NCBI GenBank assembly: GCA_030867875.1 | Contig: JAOWCC010000577.1 | Span: 4,108,660 to 4,172,659, forward strand | Length of the DNA: 64,000 nucleotides | Direction: 5' to 3' | From: Actinernus sp. WN-2022 | Lineage: Eukaryota; Cnidaria; Anthozoa; Actiniaria; Actinernidae | Part shown: positions 33,015 to 42,728 of the stretch, piece after piece | How positions within the stretch are numbered: the stretch's first letter is position 1 | Layout of the letters: every line of letters starts with the position of its first letter | Position numbers and translations under genes: made by a program | The notes under the pieces: generated by a model | Databases searched by the model: none | What the model was told of the DNA's origin: nothing | Seen by the model: only the letters and a program-made list of their open reading frames with translations

Positions 33015-33118
33015 TTTTTGTCTTCACTAATTGAGTGAATGTACATATGTATCATAATGAGAGATTTTGTCTTCACTAATTGCCACAGAAGCTAAGAGTG
33101 AATGTACATATGTATCAT
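33015..33118. repeat. Direct duplication of about 45 bp
   Basis: TTTTGTCTTCACTAATTG and GAGTGAATGTACATATGTAT occur twice, the second time with about 16 extra bases between them. Confidence 0.6.
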
Positions 33119-33369
33119 ATTTTAATAATAATGAAAACGAAGCCCATGAAGACGCTACGGGCCGATTATGTAACGACATAATCTAGTCGACACACCTTCA
33201 AGCTATTGTATCGGTGTATTCAAAACAATTTCTAGACGGCGTACCATATATAGTTTAATCTTAATTATCACGCTTGGCACAATCGATCACTTTGCTATAT
33301 TTTCAAAAGTTTCCAACGTAGAATATTGATTTTTTTTTTGTGTGGGAGGATGAAGACCGATGACCAAAA

Positions 33370-34260
33370 CAACATCCGATGATTTGACCTACCGTAGACA
33401 TTTTGATGACGTCACAGTTACGTCATGTATCCATTTATAATAGGTTTCTCGATGTTTTCAATATCCCACTTCCGCGATATGCTTTACTTGTCACGCACAA
33501 AGGTTTCAATACGAGGCCCCGTGCTAACTTAATTTATTCTTTTCAAAGAGAAAAGAATAAATTTAATTTAGCACGGCGCCTCGTATTGAAACCTTTGTGT
33601 AAATTTAATTTAGCACGGGGCCTCGTATTGAAACCTTGGAAGTGGGCTATTAACTTTAACATCAGTAAATTATATATTTTCGATTTCCCATCATGTTGAC
33701 AACAAAGAAACCGAAAACCCGAGTTCGATTGGTTAAGAGGGTGAAAAGTTTGGTGGGAAATATTCAATACAGAATCATTTATAAAATAAATTCTTCATTC
33801 ATCTTTTAGAGTTTAAAATATTTGTTTACGACAATCTAGCAATCAAAAGAGTAAATCGGTACCCACAACCATATGTTTTTAGAATTTTCAATTTTTGAGA
33901 GGAAATACTTTAAAATTCACAGTGAAAAAGAGGATACGTCATTATGACGTCATGTATTTTTGAAAACGTCTTTTAAAAATAACTATTCGAGTATTTTTCG
34001 GGTTTTGAAGAGGAAATATACTTACTGTACAATGAACAGCAGCAATATGGTCTTTTTATGTTTCTTCCCATGACGTCAGAAAATGTGACGTCACAGGAAT
34101 CTTCAGTTCTTAATAACTCAGCATATATTTATCGTAGAGACTTTAAAATTACGGCAATCAAAAACACATATTTATGTTGTTGTGATAACATGTTTTATTT
34201 CAAACGTATAGGTAACGCAGAATTTGACCTTAAAAGGAGTCGTTCGTTATGACGTCACAA
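33370..34260. promoter_or_regulatory. Five perfect TGACGTCA palindromes within one intron segment
   Basis: The CRE-type octamer occurs near 33409, 33947, 34073, 34086 and 34251. The two at 34073/34086 are 13 bp apart. Their surroundings are partly repetitive (GAGGAAATA, GAGGATACGTCATTATGACGT), so they may be part of an old repeat rather than a selected enhancer. Regulatory function is not shown by sequence alone. Confidence 0.3.
33466..33648. mobile_element. Fold-back element with an extra arm copy
   Basis: CACTTCC, then AAAGGTTTCAATACGAGGCC and CCGTGCTAA, TTTATTCTTTTC form the left arm. The right arm is the complement, followed by a second direct copy of its inner part (TAAATTTAATTTAGCACGG, GCCTCGTATTGAAACC) ending GGAAGTGGG. 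Confidence 0.65.
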
Positions 34261-34270
34261 TAACGTCAAT

Positions 34271-34577
34271 CAAGAGCCCATAACCAAGAGCGAGAATCTC
34301 CCTTACTACCTCTATGCTACGGCATTTTCGCAAGTTAGGTTATTTTTAGAATGGTTTCCCGCTATTCTTGGGTTGCAATCATTCCTAAGGGAATAAAATC
34401 ATAAAAGCGTAGCAGACGTGTTGTTGGTATAACAAAAGAAGCTAATGAGGCATGTTTTGTTCCGCCACTGGTGTAACCCACTAATTGGCGGCAAAAATAA
34501 TCTAAAAATAGCCCAACTTGTGAAAACGCCGTAGCATCTATATAGTAGATATGGACGCTCTTGGTTATGAGCTCTTG
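34271..34577. mobile_element. CAGGAGCCC-family element B, 307 bp, 7-bp target duplication
   Basis: Ends are CAAGAGCCCATAACCAAGAG and the complement of CAAGAGCTCATAACCAAGAG. CGTCAAT flanks both sides (34264-34270 and 34578-34584). It is the simplest relative of the composite element at 21188-24145. Confidence 0.8.
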
Positions 34578-34784
34578 CGTCAATATACAAACGTGTTTGA
34601 TCCTAAAGACGTTATTTCATTTTAATATTAACATACGAAAATTTCGTTAAACTTGACAGCGAATTAAACAAAATGTGCTAGTTTATATATTTTTGGCTCG
34701 CTTCGTAGTGATCGATTTTGAGGTAACTTATGCCATGCGTGTATTATCAAACTACACGATCAAATATAAAACCGGCGTCATGAA

Positions 34785-36093
34785 GTGCTCGTGAAATCAC
34801 CTAAGAACCACAAAGAACGAGAAGATTCACATGGACGACATAGACGTGGCGGGAAATCCGAAGTCATGTCGCTCGATCCAGAAAATTCTGGAACAAAAAA
34901 GGGGAAGATTCCCAGCAATAACGATGCAAATGTGCCAAATACTCGGCTTTCAAAGCCCACAAGTAGCAAAGGAATTGAAAAACCGAAAGGTGAGAAAAGG
35001 AAAAGAGGAAAACCTGAAGAACATGGCACACCCACCAAAGTCATTAGTAGAGACGACAATGGCGCCAAAATTGTAAGTTCGCCTCCAACCGACTCACAAC
35101 AGTCAACAGTCAAACAATAATTGAAAGCATGAAAGCTGGGTTTAACCAGATAGCTTCTATGTTGTTAGAAGAAAAAGCTACAAAAAGTAGAGAAAGAAGA
35201 TCAAACTCAGGAAACGAAGATAATTCTTAATCTGAGCTTGAAGAATGCGAGTCGCGCCAAAAGAAATGCGCTCGGCATGACACTCTGAGTGAGTCGGACG
35301 CTTCGCATGCTTCCGATGATGTTGAAGGAGACATCAGTGATCGAACGAAACCACTGACGACAATGGTATTCTTGGGGATATTGTGCACGAATACGATCTG
35401 GAGGAAAAATGTGGCCCGCCAGTAAATGAGAAATTGGCGAACATTGTAAACAAGATGGCAAGATCAAAGCTCACCGAAGAGAAATTGAAGGAAAAACTAA
35501 ACCAGTACACTCACCCAAAAAACCGTGAAAAATTAATCGGCACTAAAGTAAACCCAGAGATTTGGGCAACGATCAACCCCTCGACACGAAGTCGGGACCT
35601 GAAACTCAAAAAAAATCAAAATACGCTTATAGAAGCTACAACGGGTTTAGTGCAACTCACAGATAAATTCCTCGAGGCAAAGGCGATAAAATCGATAAAA
35701 TCGTTGTTTGACAACATTGCATTAATAACACATGCAAACTGCGATCTTAACCACAGACGCCGCGACTTCATAAAACCAGACCTCAATAGGTCTTACCAAC
35801 AAATATGTTCTGAGCAAATCAGTGAAGTAACAGACAATTTGTTCGGGGATGACCTTCCCCAGAGAATCAAAGACATCAATGCAACCAACAGGGTTGGGAA
35901 TCGGTTGCTCGAACCAACTGGAAAACAAACACGTTTTTTCCGCCCAGGTGAGCAAGACAAGAAGCCCTATTTTCCAAAAAACGGGCAAAGGTTTGGGTGG
36001 AGAAACCAGAATCACCACCACAAATGGCAGAACAACCAGAGACAAAATCAGTATCCCCAGAGGAAAAAGGAAGAGGGGAGAGCCCAGAAATAG
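34785..36093 (+). pseudogene. DIRS-like retroelement: gag-like region
   Basis: The first frame (34785-35117) is Lys/Glu/Ser/Pro-rich with KGEKRKRGKPEEHG; a second frame adds a Ser-rich acidic stretch with MKAGFNQIASMLLEEK and one stop near 35229; the third (35383-36093, 236 codons) is the conserved DIRS gag-like block: LEEKCGPPVNEKLANIVNK, VNPEIWATINPSTRSRDLKL and TTGLVQLTDKFLEA, ending in Asn/Gln/Arg-rich sequence. At least two frame changes separate the parts, so it is not expressible as one protein. Orientation is the same as the receptor gene, in whose intron it lies. Confidence 0.75.
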
Positions 36094-36938
36094 ACCAAGG
36101 GTCTAAGGTGGGTGAAATTGCTTATGAAGTAATGGAAAACAAGGTGCAAGCAATACCATTTAAGGCTGATAGAATCCAGAATTACATTGATGAATGGAAA
36201 ACCATCAGCCATCTGGCATTAACATACTTGAAACAGTACACGGGTGTAAAATTGAATTCCAGCAAAGACCCCTTACCAAATAAAGCAACCAAACGAAATA
36301 CAGTTCTCAAATGTAGAAGCTGACGTGATTAACATTGAAATAATCAGACTCTTAGAAAAGGAAGTATTAGTCCCAAGTCACCATGAAATTGGTGAATTTG
36401 TATCAACGATTTTCGTAAGACCAAAACCAGATGGGTCTCACAGACTAATATTAAATAAAATTTAAAAAATGAGCATGTAGCCTATCATCACTTCAAAATG
36501 GAATCATTAAAGTCAGCTATATACTTGATAAAAAAGGTTGTTTCATTGCCTCGGTCGATTTAAAAGATGCATATTACTCATTGCATATATTGACAACGAA
36601 TATCAAAAATTCCTCCGAAATTTTCGTGGAAAGGCCAACTTTATCAATTCACATGCCTACCAAATGGTCTTGCTTGTGCACCTAGGTTATTCACAAAATT
36701 ATTGAAACCAGTGTATTCCACACTTCGCTCCAAGGGGCATTTATCAGTAGGTTATATAGATGATTCATACCTACAAGGCAATACCTTGCAAAATTGCAAA
36801 AATAATGTCCAGGCAACAGTAAGCATGTTTACACAACTTGGGTTCATAGTACACCCAGAAAAATCGATATTAGTACCAACACATAAACTAAAGTTTTTAG
36901 GATTTATCCTTAACTCAGAGAGGCAGCCGACAGACTGA
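36094..36938 (+). pseudogene. DIRS-like retroelement: reverse transcriptase
   Basis: The start shows IQNYIDEWKTIS, as at the start of DIRS pol. RT blocks follow in changing frames: STIFVRPKPDGSHRLILN near 36400, LPNGLACAPRLFTKLLKP near 36660, and VGYIDDSYLQGN near 36755, the YxDD active site (YIDD). Then FLGFILNS ends the palm region. Deletions and stops lie between 36310 and 36690. Confidence 0.8.
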
Positions 36939-36940
36939 TA

Positions 36941-38368
36941 TTGAACAAACAACCAACAATACGAGAACTGGCTGAAGTCATAGGGGAATTGGTTGCTGCC
37001 TTTCCAGGGTGTTTGTATGGGCCATTACACTATCGGCAATTAGAAAATGACAAAATAATTGCTCTCAAGAAATCTCTAGGAGATTATGATGCTCACATAC
37101 ATGTAAGCCTCTCCAATCCAGCACAACAAGATTTAGATTGGTGGATTAAGAATATTGATACTGCCAAAAATCCTATCAGTCACGCTATACCTGACATAAC
37201 AATTAAGTCAGATGCTTCCTACCTAGGCTGGGGTGCTTTTTACAGCAAACAATCTACAGGAGGTAGATGGACTCAGGAAGAGACAGTGCAACATATTAAC
37301 ATTCTTGAAATGAAAGCTGCATTATTTGCATTGCAAGCATTCTGTACTATCAGTGACAATGATAAACATGTACGAATTATGATTGACAACACTACTGCAG
37401 TAGCATATATTAATAATATGGGTGGAAGCCATTCTGTTGCATGTAATGCTATAGCTAGAGAAATGTGGGCTTGGTGCATCCAGAGAAATATCTGGATTAG
37501 TACTACCCATTTACCAGGCACTAGCAATGTAGAAGCAGACAAAGCCTCACGCATATTTTATGATCATACTGAATGGAAGCTAGATGAAAACATTTTTCAT
37601 TCAATCACTACTAAGTGGTTTATGCCAGAACTCTTTGCATCAAGATTAAATCATCAAGTTGAAAGATATGTTGCATGGCAACCAGATCCTGGGGCAGAAG
37701 CTATTGATGCTTTTACATTAGATTGGAGTTCTAATACATTTTATGCATTCCCTCCTTTCAGTTTGTTGGGGAAAGTGGTTCAGAAAATAGAGGAAGATCA
37801 GGCAGAAGGCATACTCATAATCCCAAATTGGCCAAGCCAACCCTGGTTTTCACACATGATGCGACTAGCAGTCAAAGCACCGTTGATATTACCCAAGGAA
37901 AAACATGTAATCAAACTTCCATACAACAAGGAAAAGATTCACCCATTGCATCGCAAGTTGGTACTACTGGCATGTCACTTGTCTGGAAGTCCCTTAGTGA
38001 CAAAGTCCTTTCAGAAAACACACTCAGAATTATCATGGCATCATGGAGGGACTCGACACAAAAACAGATTTTTGCAGAAATGGCAAGGCTTCTGTTGTCG
38101 ATGGAAAGTTAATATATTTTCACCAACTGTAGAAGAAGTGTTACAATACCGAACAGAACTCTACGAAGCAAACTGCAGCTATAGCGCACTTAATACTGCC
38201 AGAAGTGCACTATCAACAATTGTGACATTGCCAGGAAATGTAGCCATTGGGAATAATCCCCTTGTCACGAGATTCTTAAAAGGAGTGTTTCAAACACGGC
38301 CAGCTTTGCCAAAATACACACAGATATGGGATTATATACGTTGTGTTAACTCACTTAAAAACTCTTAG
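36941..38368 (+). pseudogene. DIRS-like retroelement: connection and RNase H domains
   Basis: This is the longest open frame of the element (475 codons). After a connection segment (AEVIGELVAAFPGCLYGPLH) the RNase H carries all four acidic residues: SDASYLGWGAF, ILEMKAALFAL, MIDNTTAVAYINNMGG and NVEADKASR. The C-terminal part leads to the recombinase N-terminal region (WQGFCCRWKVNIFSPTVEEV, YSALNTARSALSTIV). The frame is lost at 38368, just before the catalytic recombinase blocks. That this portion is intact while its neighbours are broken suggests a fairly young element. Confidence 0.85.
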
Positions 38369-38553
38369 CCGGCCCAGTTACAAAGCTGTCGCTAAAGTAT
38401 TTAACTTACAAAGTAACGATGCTATTAATGTTATTATCTGGTCAAAGAATACAAACGATTCATTTGTTAAACATTCAAGACATGACTGTTTCAAATTCCT
38501 CTGTTAAATTTAAAGTTTCAAGCAAAGTCAAACAAACAAAGCCAGGGAAGCAT

Positions 38554-38961
38554 TAATGGACTCGCTTAATGGACTCGCTCCTTACTATCTTCGTTCGAAA
38601 TTTGTTGACCGCAGCAGCGTTACGAATTATTCTCTAAGAGACACTGAGAGCAAACTTGCTATTCCTCTGCCCCGCACCAACTTTCTCAAAAATAGCTTTG
38701 GCTATAGTGGTGCGGTCCTATGGAATAGCCTTCCTATTGAGTTGCGGCAAGCCAGAACTCTAAGTATATTTCGCTCTGGTTGCAGCAGTTTCTTTTCTTA
38801 TCTTAGCTTAACTTAATTTTAAATTAGCACACGGCACTCATGGAAAGCAGGTTTTTATTTGAGCTAATTTTAAATGTAATTTTATATTGTAAACTTTTTA
38901 CAAAACCCTGATGAGCGTACCGTGTATAAATAAAGATTACTTACTTACTTACTTACTTACA
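38554..38961 (+). mobile_element. LINE 5, 3'-end copy of the LINE at 57.8-59.8 kb
   Basis: From 38570 to 38957 the sequence matches 59383-59770 with only two substitutions noticed (both in the first 20 bases, CTCCTTAC versus CCCCTGAC). It encodes the last 84 residues (LNGLAPYYLRSKFVDRSS... to FFSYLSLT, stop), then the 3' UTR, and ends ATAAATAAAGATTACTTACT with a longer (TTAC)n tail. Its start has TAATGGACTCGCT twice, probably a filler repeat made on integration. The insertion lies in the recombinase gene of the DIRS element. Confidence 0.92.
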
Positions 38962-39059
38962 AGACTTGATTTTCAGAGCATATGCACCCGACAGAAGGCT
39001 GTGTATTTATACATATCTGAAGGGATATCTGGCTGCAACAGAACCCTTACAAAATAATC

Positions 39060-40519
39060 AGAATAAGTTATTAATAAGCTTTACCAAGCCATATAAAGCT
39101 GTTTCAAAAGACACCATAAGTAGATGGATAAAACACACTCTGACAAGGTCAGGCATTGATACCAGTGTTTTACAGCATATCGTACACGATCAGCTTCTGT
39201 ATGTCAGAATCAGTTATTAATAAGCTTTACCAAGCCAGATAAAGCTGTTTCAAAAGACACCATAAGTAGATGGATAAAACACACTCTGACAAGGTCAGGC
39301 ATTGGTACCAGTGTTTTACAGCATATCGTACACGATCAGCTTCTGTATGTCAGAATCAGTTATTAATAAGCTTTACCAAGCCAGATAAAGCTGTTTCAAA
39401 AGACACCATAAGTAGATGGATAAAACACACTCTGACAAGGTCAGGCATTGACACCAGTGTTTTACAGCATATCGTACACGATCAGCTTCTGTATGTCAGA
39501 ATCAGTTATTAATAAGCTTTACCAAGCCAGATAAAGCTGTTTCAAAAGACACCATAAGTAGATGGATAAAACACACTCTGACAAGGTCAGGCATTGGTAC
39601 CAGTGTTTTACAGCATATCGTACACGATCAGCTTCTGTAAGTCAGAATCAGTTATTAATAAGCTTTACCAAGCCAGATAAAGCTGTTTTAAAAGACACCA
39701 TAAGTAGATGGATAAAACACACTCTGACAAGGTCAGGCATTGGTACCAGTGTTTTACAGCATATCGTACACGATCAGCTTCTGTAAGTCAGAATCAGTTA
39801 TTAATAAGCTTTACCAAGCCAGATAAAGCTGTTTTAAAAGACACCATAAGTAGATGGATAAAACACACTCTGACAAGGTCAGGCATTGATACCAGTGTTT
39901 TGCAGCATGTCGTACACGATCAGCTTCTGTATGTCAGAATCAGTTATTAATAAGCTTTACCAAGCCAGATAAAGCTGTTTCAAAAGACACCATAAGTAGA
40001 TGGATAAAACACACTCTGACAAGGTCAGGCATTGGTACCAGTGTTTTACAGCATATCGTACACGATCAGCTTCTGTATGTCAGAATCAGTTATTAATAAG
40101 CTTTACCAAGCCAGATAAAGCTGTTTTAAAAGACACCATAAGTAGATGGATAAAACACACTCTGACAAAGTCAGGCATTGGTACCAGTGTTTTACAGCAT
40201 ATCGTACACGATCAGCTTCTGTAAGTCAGAATCAGTTATTAATAAGCTTTACCAAGCCAGATAAAGCTGTTTTAAAAGACACCATAAGTAGATGGATAAA
40301 ACACACTCTGACAAGGTCAGGCATTGGTACCAGTGTTTTACAGCATATCGTACACGATCAGCTTCTGTAAGTCAGAATCAGTTATTAATAAGCTTTACCA
40401 AGCCAGATAAAGCTGTTTTAAAAGACACCATAAGTAGATGGATAAAACACACTCTGACAAGGTCAGGCATTGGTACCAGTGTTTTTACAGCATGTAGTAC
40501 ACGATCAGCTTCTGTATGT
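39060..40519. repeat. Ten tandem 146-bp units derived from the recombinase gene
   Basis: Each unit contains GTTATTAATAAGCTTTACCA, CACCATAAGTAGATGGATAA and GTACACGATCAGCTTCTGTA. Copies start at 146-bp steps (the GTTATTAATAAGC word at about 39066, 39209, 39357 and so on to 40381). The units are nearly identical and differ at a few sites (GATACC/GGTACC, TGTATGTC/TGTAAGTC, TTTCAAAAG/TTTTAAAAG). Since 146 is not a multiple of three, each unit changes frame relative to the next. Confidence 0.95.
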
Positions 40520-40862
40520 GCAGCCAAGTCTAAGGGCATATCAATAGATAAGATTGTATCTGCTGGTGGCTGGTCAAACTCTTCAACATTTAGCACATAT
40601 TATGACAAGCCAATTGTAAACCCTGAAGGTGATGATTATGGGACAATCTTCTAAGTGAAAAGTAAATCACGTGAATAGGCCTAGTCCACATATGCATGTA
40701 ATATTGTGTTACTGGTTACTACAGACTGTAAAGACTACAAACATGAATACCGCGAGATATTTGCTGACTATTAAATAGAATTTGTCATAACTGTGGTCAT
40801 GTCTACTGGCCACACTGCTTTGAAATCTCACATGATCTCCGAATGATGTAGTGGTGAGGTAG

Positions 40863-41157
40863 AATTTAAAAATTAAACGAGACTTTCCTGTAAGTTGAAG
40901 TTTGATTGTAATTCTACCGATCCACGAAGTCAGAAGGGGATTACGTGCCCACCCTAGATTTGGGGTATATATATATGGAAAGCAATGGACATATAAACCA
41001 CAACCCTATTTTTAAAGTGTGACCATCCGACAAGATTTAAAAATTGAGCTGAGCTAGCAAGTTGCGCAATCTCACGTAATCTCCTTCTGACTTTGTGGAT
41101 CGGTAGAATTACAATCAAACTTCAACTTACAGGTAAGGCTCGGTTAATTTTTAAATC
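40863..41157. repeat. Inverted repeats at the 3' end of the DIRS-like element
   Basis: Arms of about 85 bp: left AAAAATTAAACGAGACTTTC, then CTGTAAGTTGAAGTTTGATT to GATTACGTG; right is its complement. DIRS elements end in inverted terminal repeats plus an internal complementary region, so this pair probably marks the 3' terminus; a separate fold-back element is the alternative. It ends about 100 bp before the receptor exon at 41261. Confidence 0.6.
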
Positions 41158-41260
41158 GCATTCGCCTTTTTGACATGAGAGCTATCATTGTCAGAGAAAT
41201 AAAAAAAAAATGTAAAAGTCGAAATACATCAACTAATCACATTGTTCTCATTATTTTAAG

Positions 41261-41631
41261 GCCACTTCTCTCAGCTTATTGCTACATTCTCCTTCAAACG
41301 ACGCTTGGAATATTTCATAATCACAGTAGCGACGCCCACGGTGATACTGGTCATCTTATCCTGGTGCTGCTTCTGGATTGTCCCGGATGCTATCCCAGCA
41401 CGCATATCGTTGAGCGTCACCACCATCCTGTCCACTTTGCTCCTCTCGGGTACCGTTAATGCACAGATGCCCAAAGTCAGCTACATGAAGGCAATTGATG
41501 TTTTCATCCTCGGAAACTTCGCCTTTATTTTTCTGTCGCTGGTGGAGTATGTGGTTGTGCTTAACACTAGCCCTTGTTGCCCATTCAACTGTCGATTGTT
41601 GAGGAAGCTGTGCTGTTGCTACGAACGCAAG
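41261..41631 (+). CDS. Cys-loop receptor exon: loop C end, M1, M2, M3 and start of the intracellular loop
   Basis: This 371-bp exon has acceptor ATTATTTTAAG|GCC and donor CGCAAG|GTTGGT. The joined sequence SGHFSQLIATF is loop C and the pre-M1 strand. M1 is YFIITVATPTVILVILSWCC. PDAIPAR precedes M2; Pro-Ala-Arg is the mark of anion channels. M2 reads ISLSVTTILSTLLLSGTVNA, with Ser at 2', Thr at 6' and Leu at 9'. QMPKVSYMKAIDVFI leads into M3 (FAFIFLSLVEYVVVL). Then comes a Cys-rich stretch, CCPFNC...CCC. Vertebrate GABA-A and glycine receptor genes have an intron within M2; here it is absent, so the exon equals their exons 7 plus 8. Confidence 0.96.
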
Positions 41632-41974
41632 GTTGGTTTTCATAACGTGAAATAATCTACCTTGTTACACAGCCATAAGGCAGACTACTATAACTCATGA
41701 GATGGAAGTCTGTAATTATATATATATATATATATACTTAGACTTCTCCTCCGCTCACTTGCAACTTTTTGCTGTTACGTTAATAGTATTAACTTTCAAT
41801 ATGATGATACCCACTCTTCAAATCAAATGAAAACATGTAGCACCAAGGTGAAATATGGCATAGCAATCTTTCAATCCTCGTATTTAAAATGCCTTTTATG
41901 TAAATGCTTGTTAATGTATCTGAAGTCCAGAATTAATCTCTTTTTCCCGTTAGGTTGCACAGATACTGATAGGG
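41632..41974. other. Receptor intron sequence with a (TA)n tract
   Basis: A (TA)11 tract lies near 41717-41738. Nothing else was recognised. Confidence 0.4.
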
Positions 41975-41975
41975 G

Positions 41976-42213
41976 ATTAATCACCACAGGAGGCTCTTTG
42001 CATTCAATGATTATACCCTGGATTATACCACTTTCGTGCAGTTCGGCTTCCGCTACAAATTGGGAATAGAAATATGCTGACTGAATTGTTATTAGATAAT
42101 CTAGTTAATCACCACAGGAGGCTCTTTGCATTCAATGATCACTTTCGTGCAGTTCAGCTTCCGCTACAAATTGGGAATAGGAATATGTTGACTTAATTGT
42201 TATTAGATAATCT
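41976..42213. repeat. Tandem duplication of about 110-130 bp
   Basis: TTAATCACCACAGGAGGCTC to TTATTAGATAATCTAG occurs twice in a row (41976-42104 and 42105-42213). The second copy lacks about 20 bp (TATACCCTGGATTATAC) and has a few substitutions. Confidence 0.8.
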
Positions 42214-42599
42214 AGTGAGTTGTTGTTGAGCTTCAAAGGGTAATTTATATCCATATTCGATTGTGTCTAGAATAAACTTCGACGTGACTCTATCCTTCCA
42301 AAATTGTTTGCTTTAATACTGTGATGCCACATTTAAAGACTCTATGTCGACCGGCACGCAATGCGGGCGCTTTGGAGGTTTCGTATCATACGAAACCTCG
42401 AATTTTAGCGAGTTAGACGGTATAGTTCAGTAATCTTCTTCCATCCTTGTAATCTTAGCGACTTTTTGGAAAAAAATACTCTCAAAAGACGTATAAGTCA
42501 ATCAGTTAACTTTACATTCAGTTATTTCGCAAAAATCATTCAATTCTATACTCTTGTTAGACCTGTTATGAGTCATGAGTTTAGAGTCGTCCATCTTAG

Positions 42600-42728
42600 A
42601 TGGCGTCCAAGCAACCAAAACGGCAACTAGGTAGAGGAGGACGGCCCAAAAAAACAGTGACTTTCGGTACAAGACCAGTGGAGGGATTGGAAAGCCTCGA
42701 AAGGTTATTCAAGACTCACGGACAGTGA
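42600..42728 (+). CDS. Short basic peptide frame with AT-hook-like GGRPKK, inside the TTAA element
   Basis: The 42-codon frame from the ATG at 42600 reads MASKQPKRQLGRGGRPKKTV and then TFGTRPVEGLESLERLFKTH. The core GRGGRPKK resembles an AT-hook (RGRP), and the frame starts about 260 bp inside the left end of the element. It may be the first exon of a lost transposase or accessory protein (a possible donor AAAG|GTTATT lies within). I do not recognise the family, and chance is possible. Confidence 0.3.
   Translation: MASKQPKRQLGRGGRPKKTVTFGTRPVEGLESLERLFKTHGQ

Larger units (their letters stand above)
38369..40654 (+). pseudogene. DIRS-like retroelement: tyrosine recombinase, split by a LINE and a 146-bp array
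   Basis: Shifting frame at 38368, the recombinase continues LSLKYLTYKVTMLLMLLSGQ then RIQTIHLLN, which holds the first catalytic Arg (SGQRIQT), up to KQTKPGKH at about 38551, where a LINE 3' end is inserted. It resumes at about 38963 (LIFRAYAPDRRL) and runs to SRWIKHTLTRSG. Ten tandem copies of a 146-bp piece then repeat this part. The last copy continues STRSASVCAAKSKGISIDK, AGGWSNSSTFSTYYDKPIV, with the nucleophile Tyr (TYYDKP). In the H-x-x-R motif the His is lost (ACSTR in the last copy, AYRTR in the others). It is catalytically dead. Confidence 0.85.

Noticed and set aside
34778..35113. 111-codon reverse frame opposite the DIRS gag
   Set aside because: It is the antisense shadow of the Lys/Glu-rich gag-like frame.
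39270..40654. A series of similar 74-120-codon proteins
   Set aside because: All come from the 146-bp array; only the final C-terminal part is genuine recombinase sequence.
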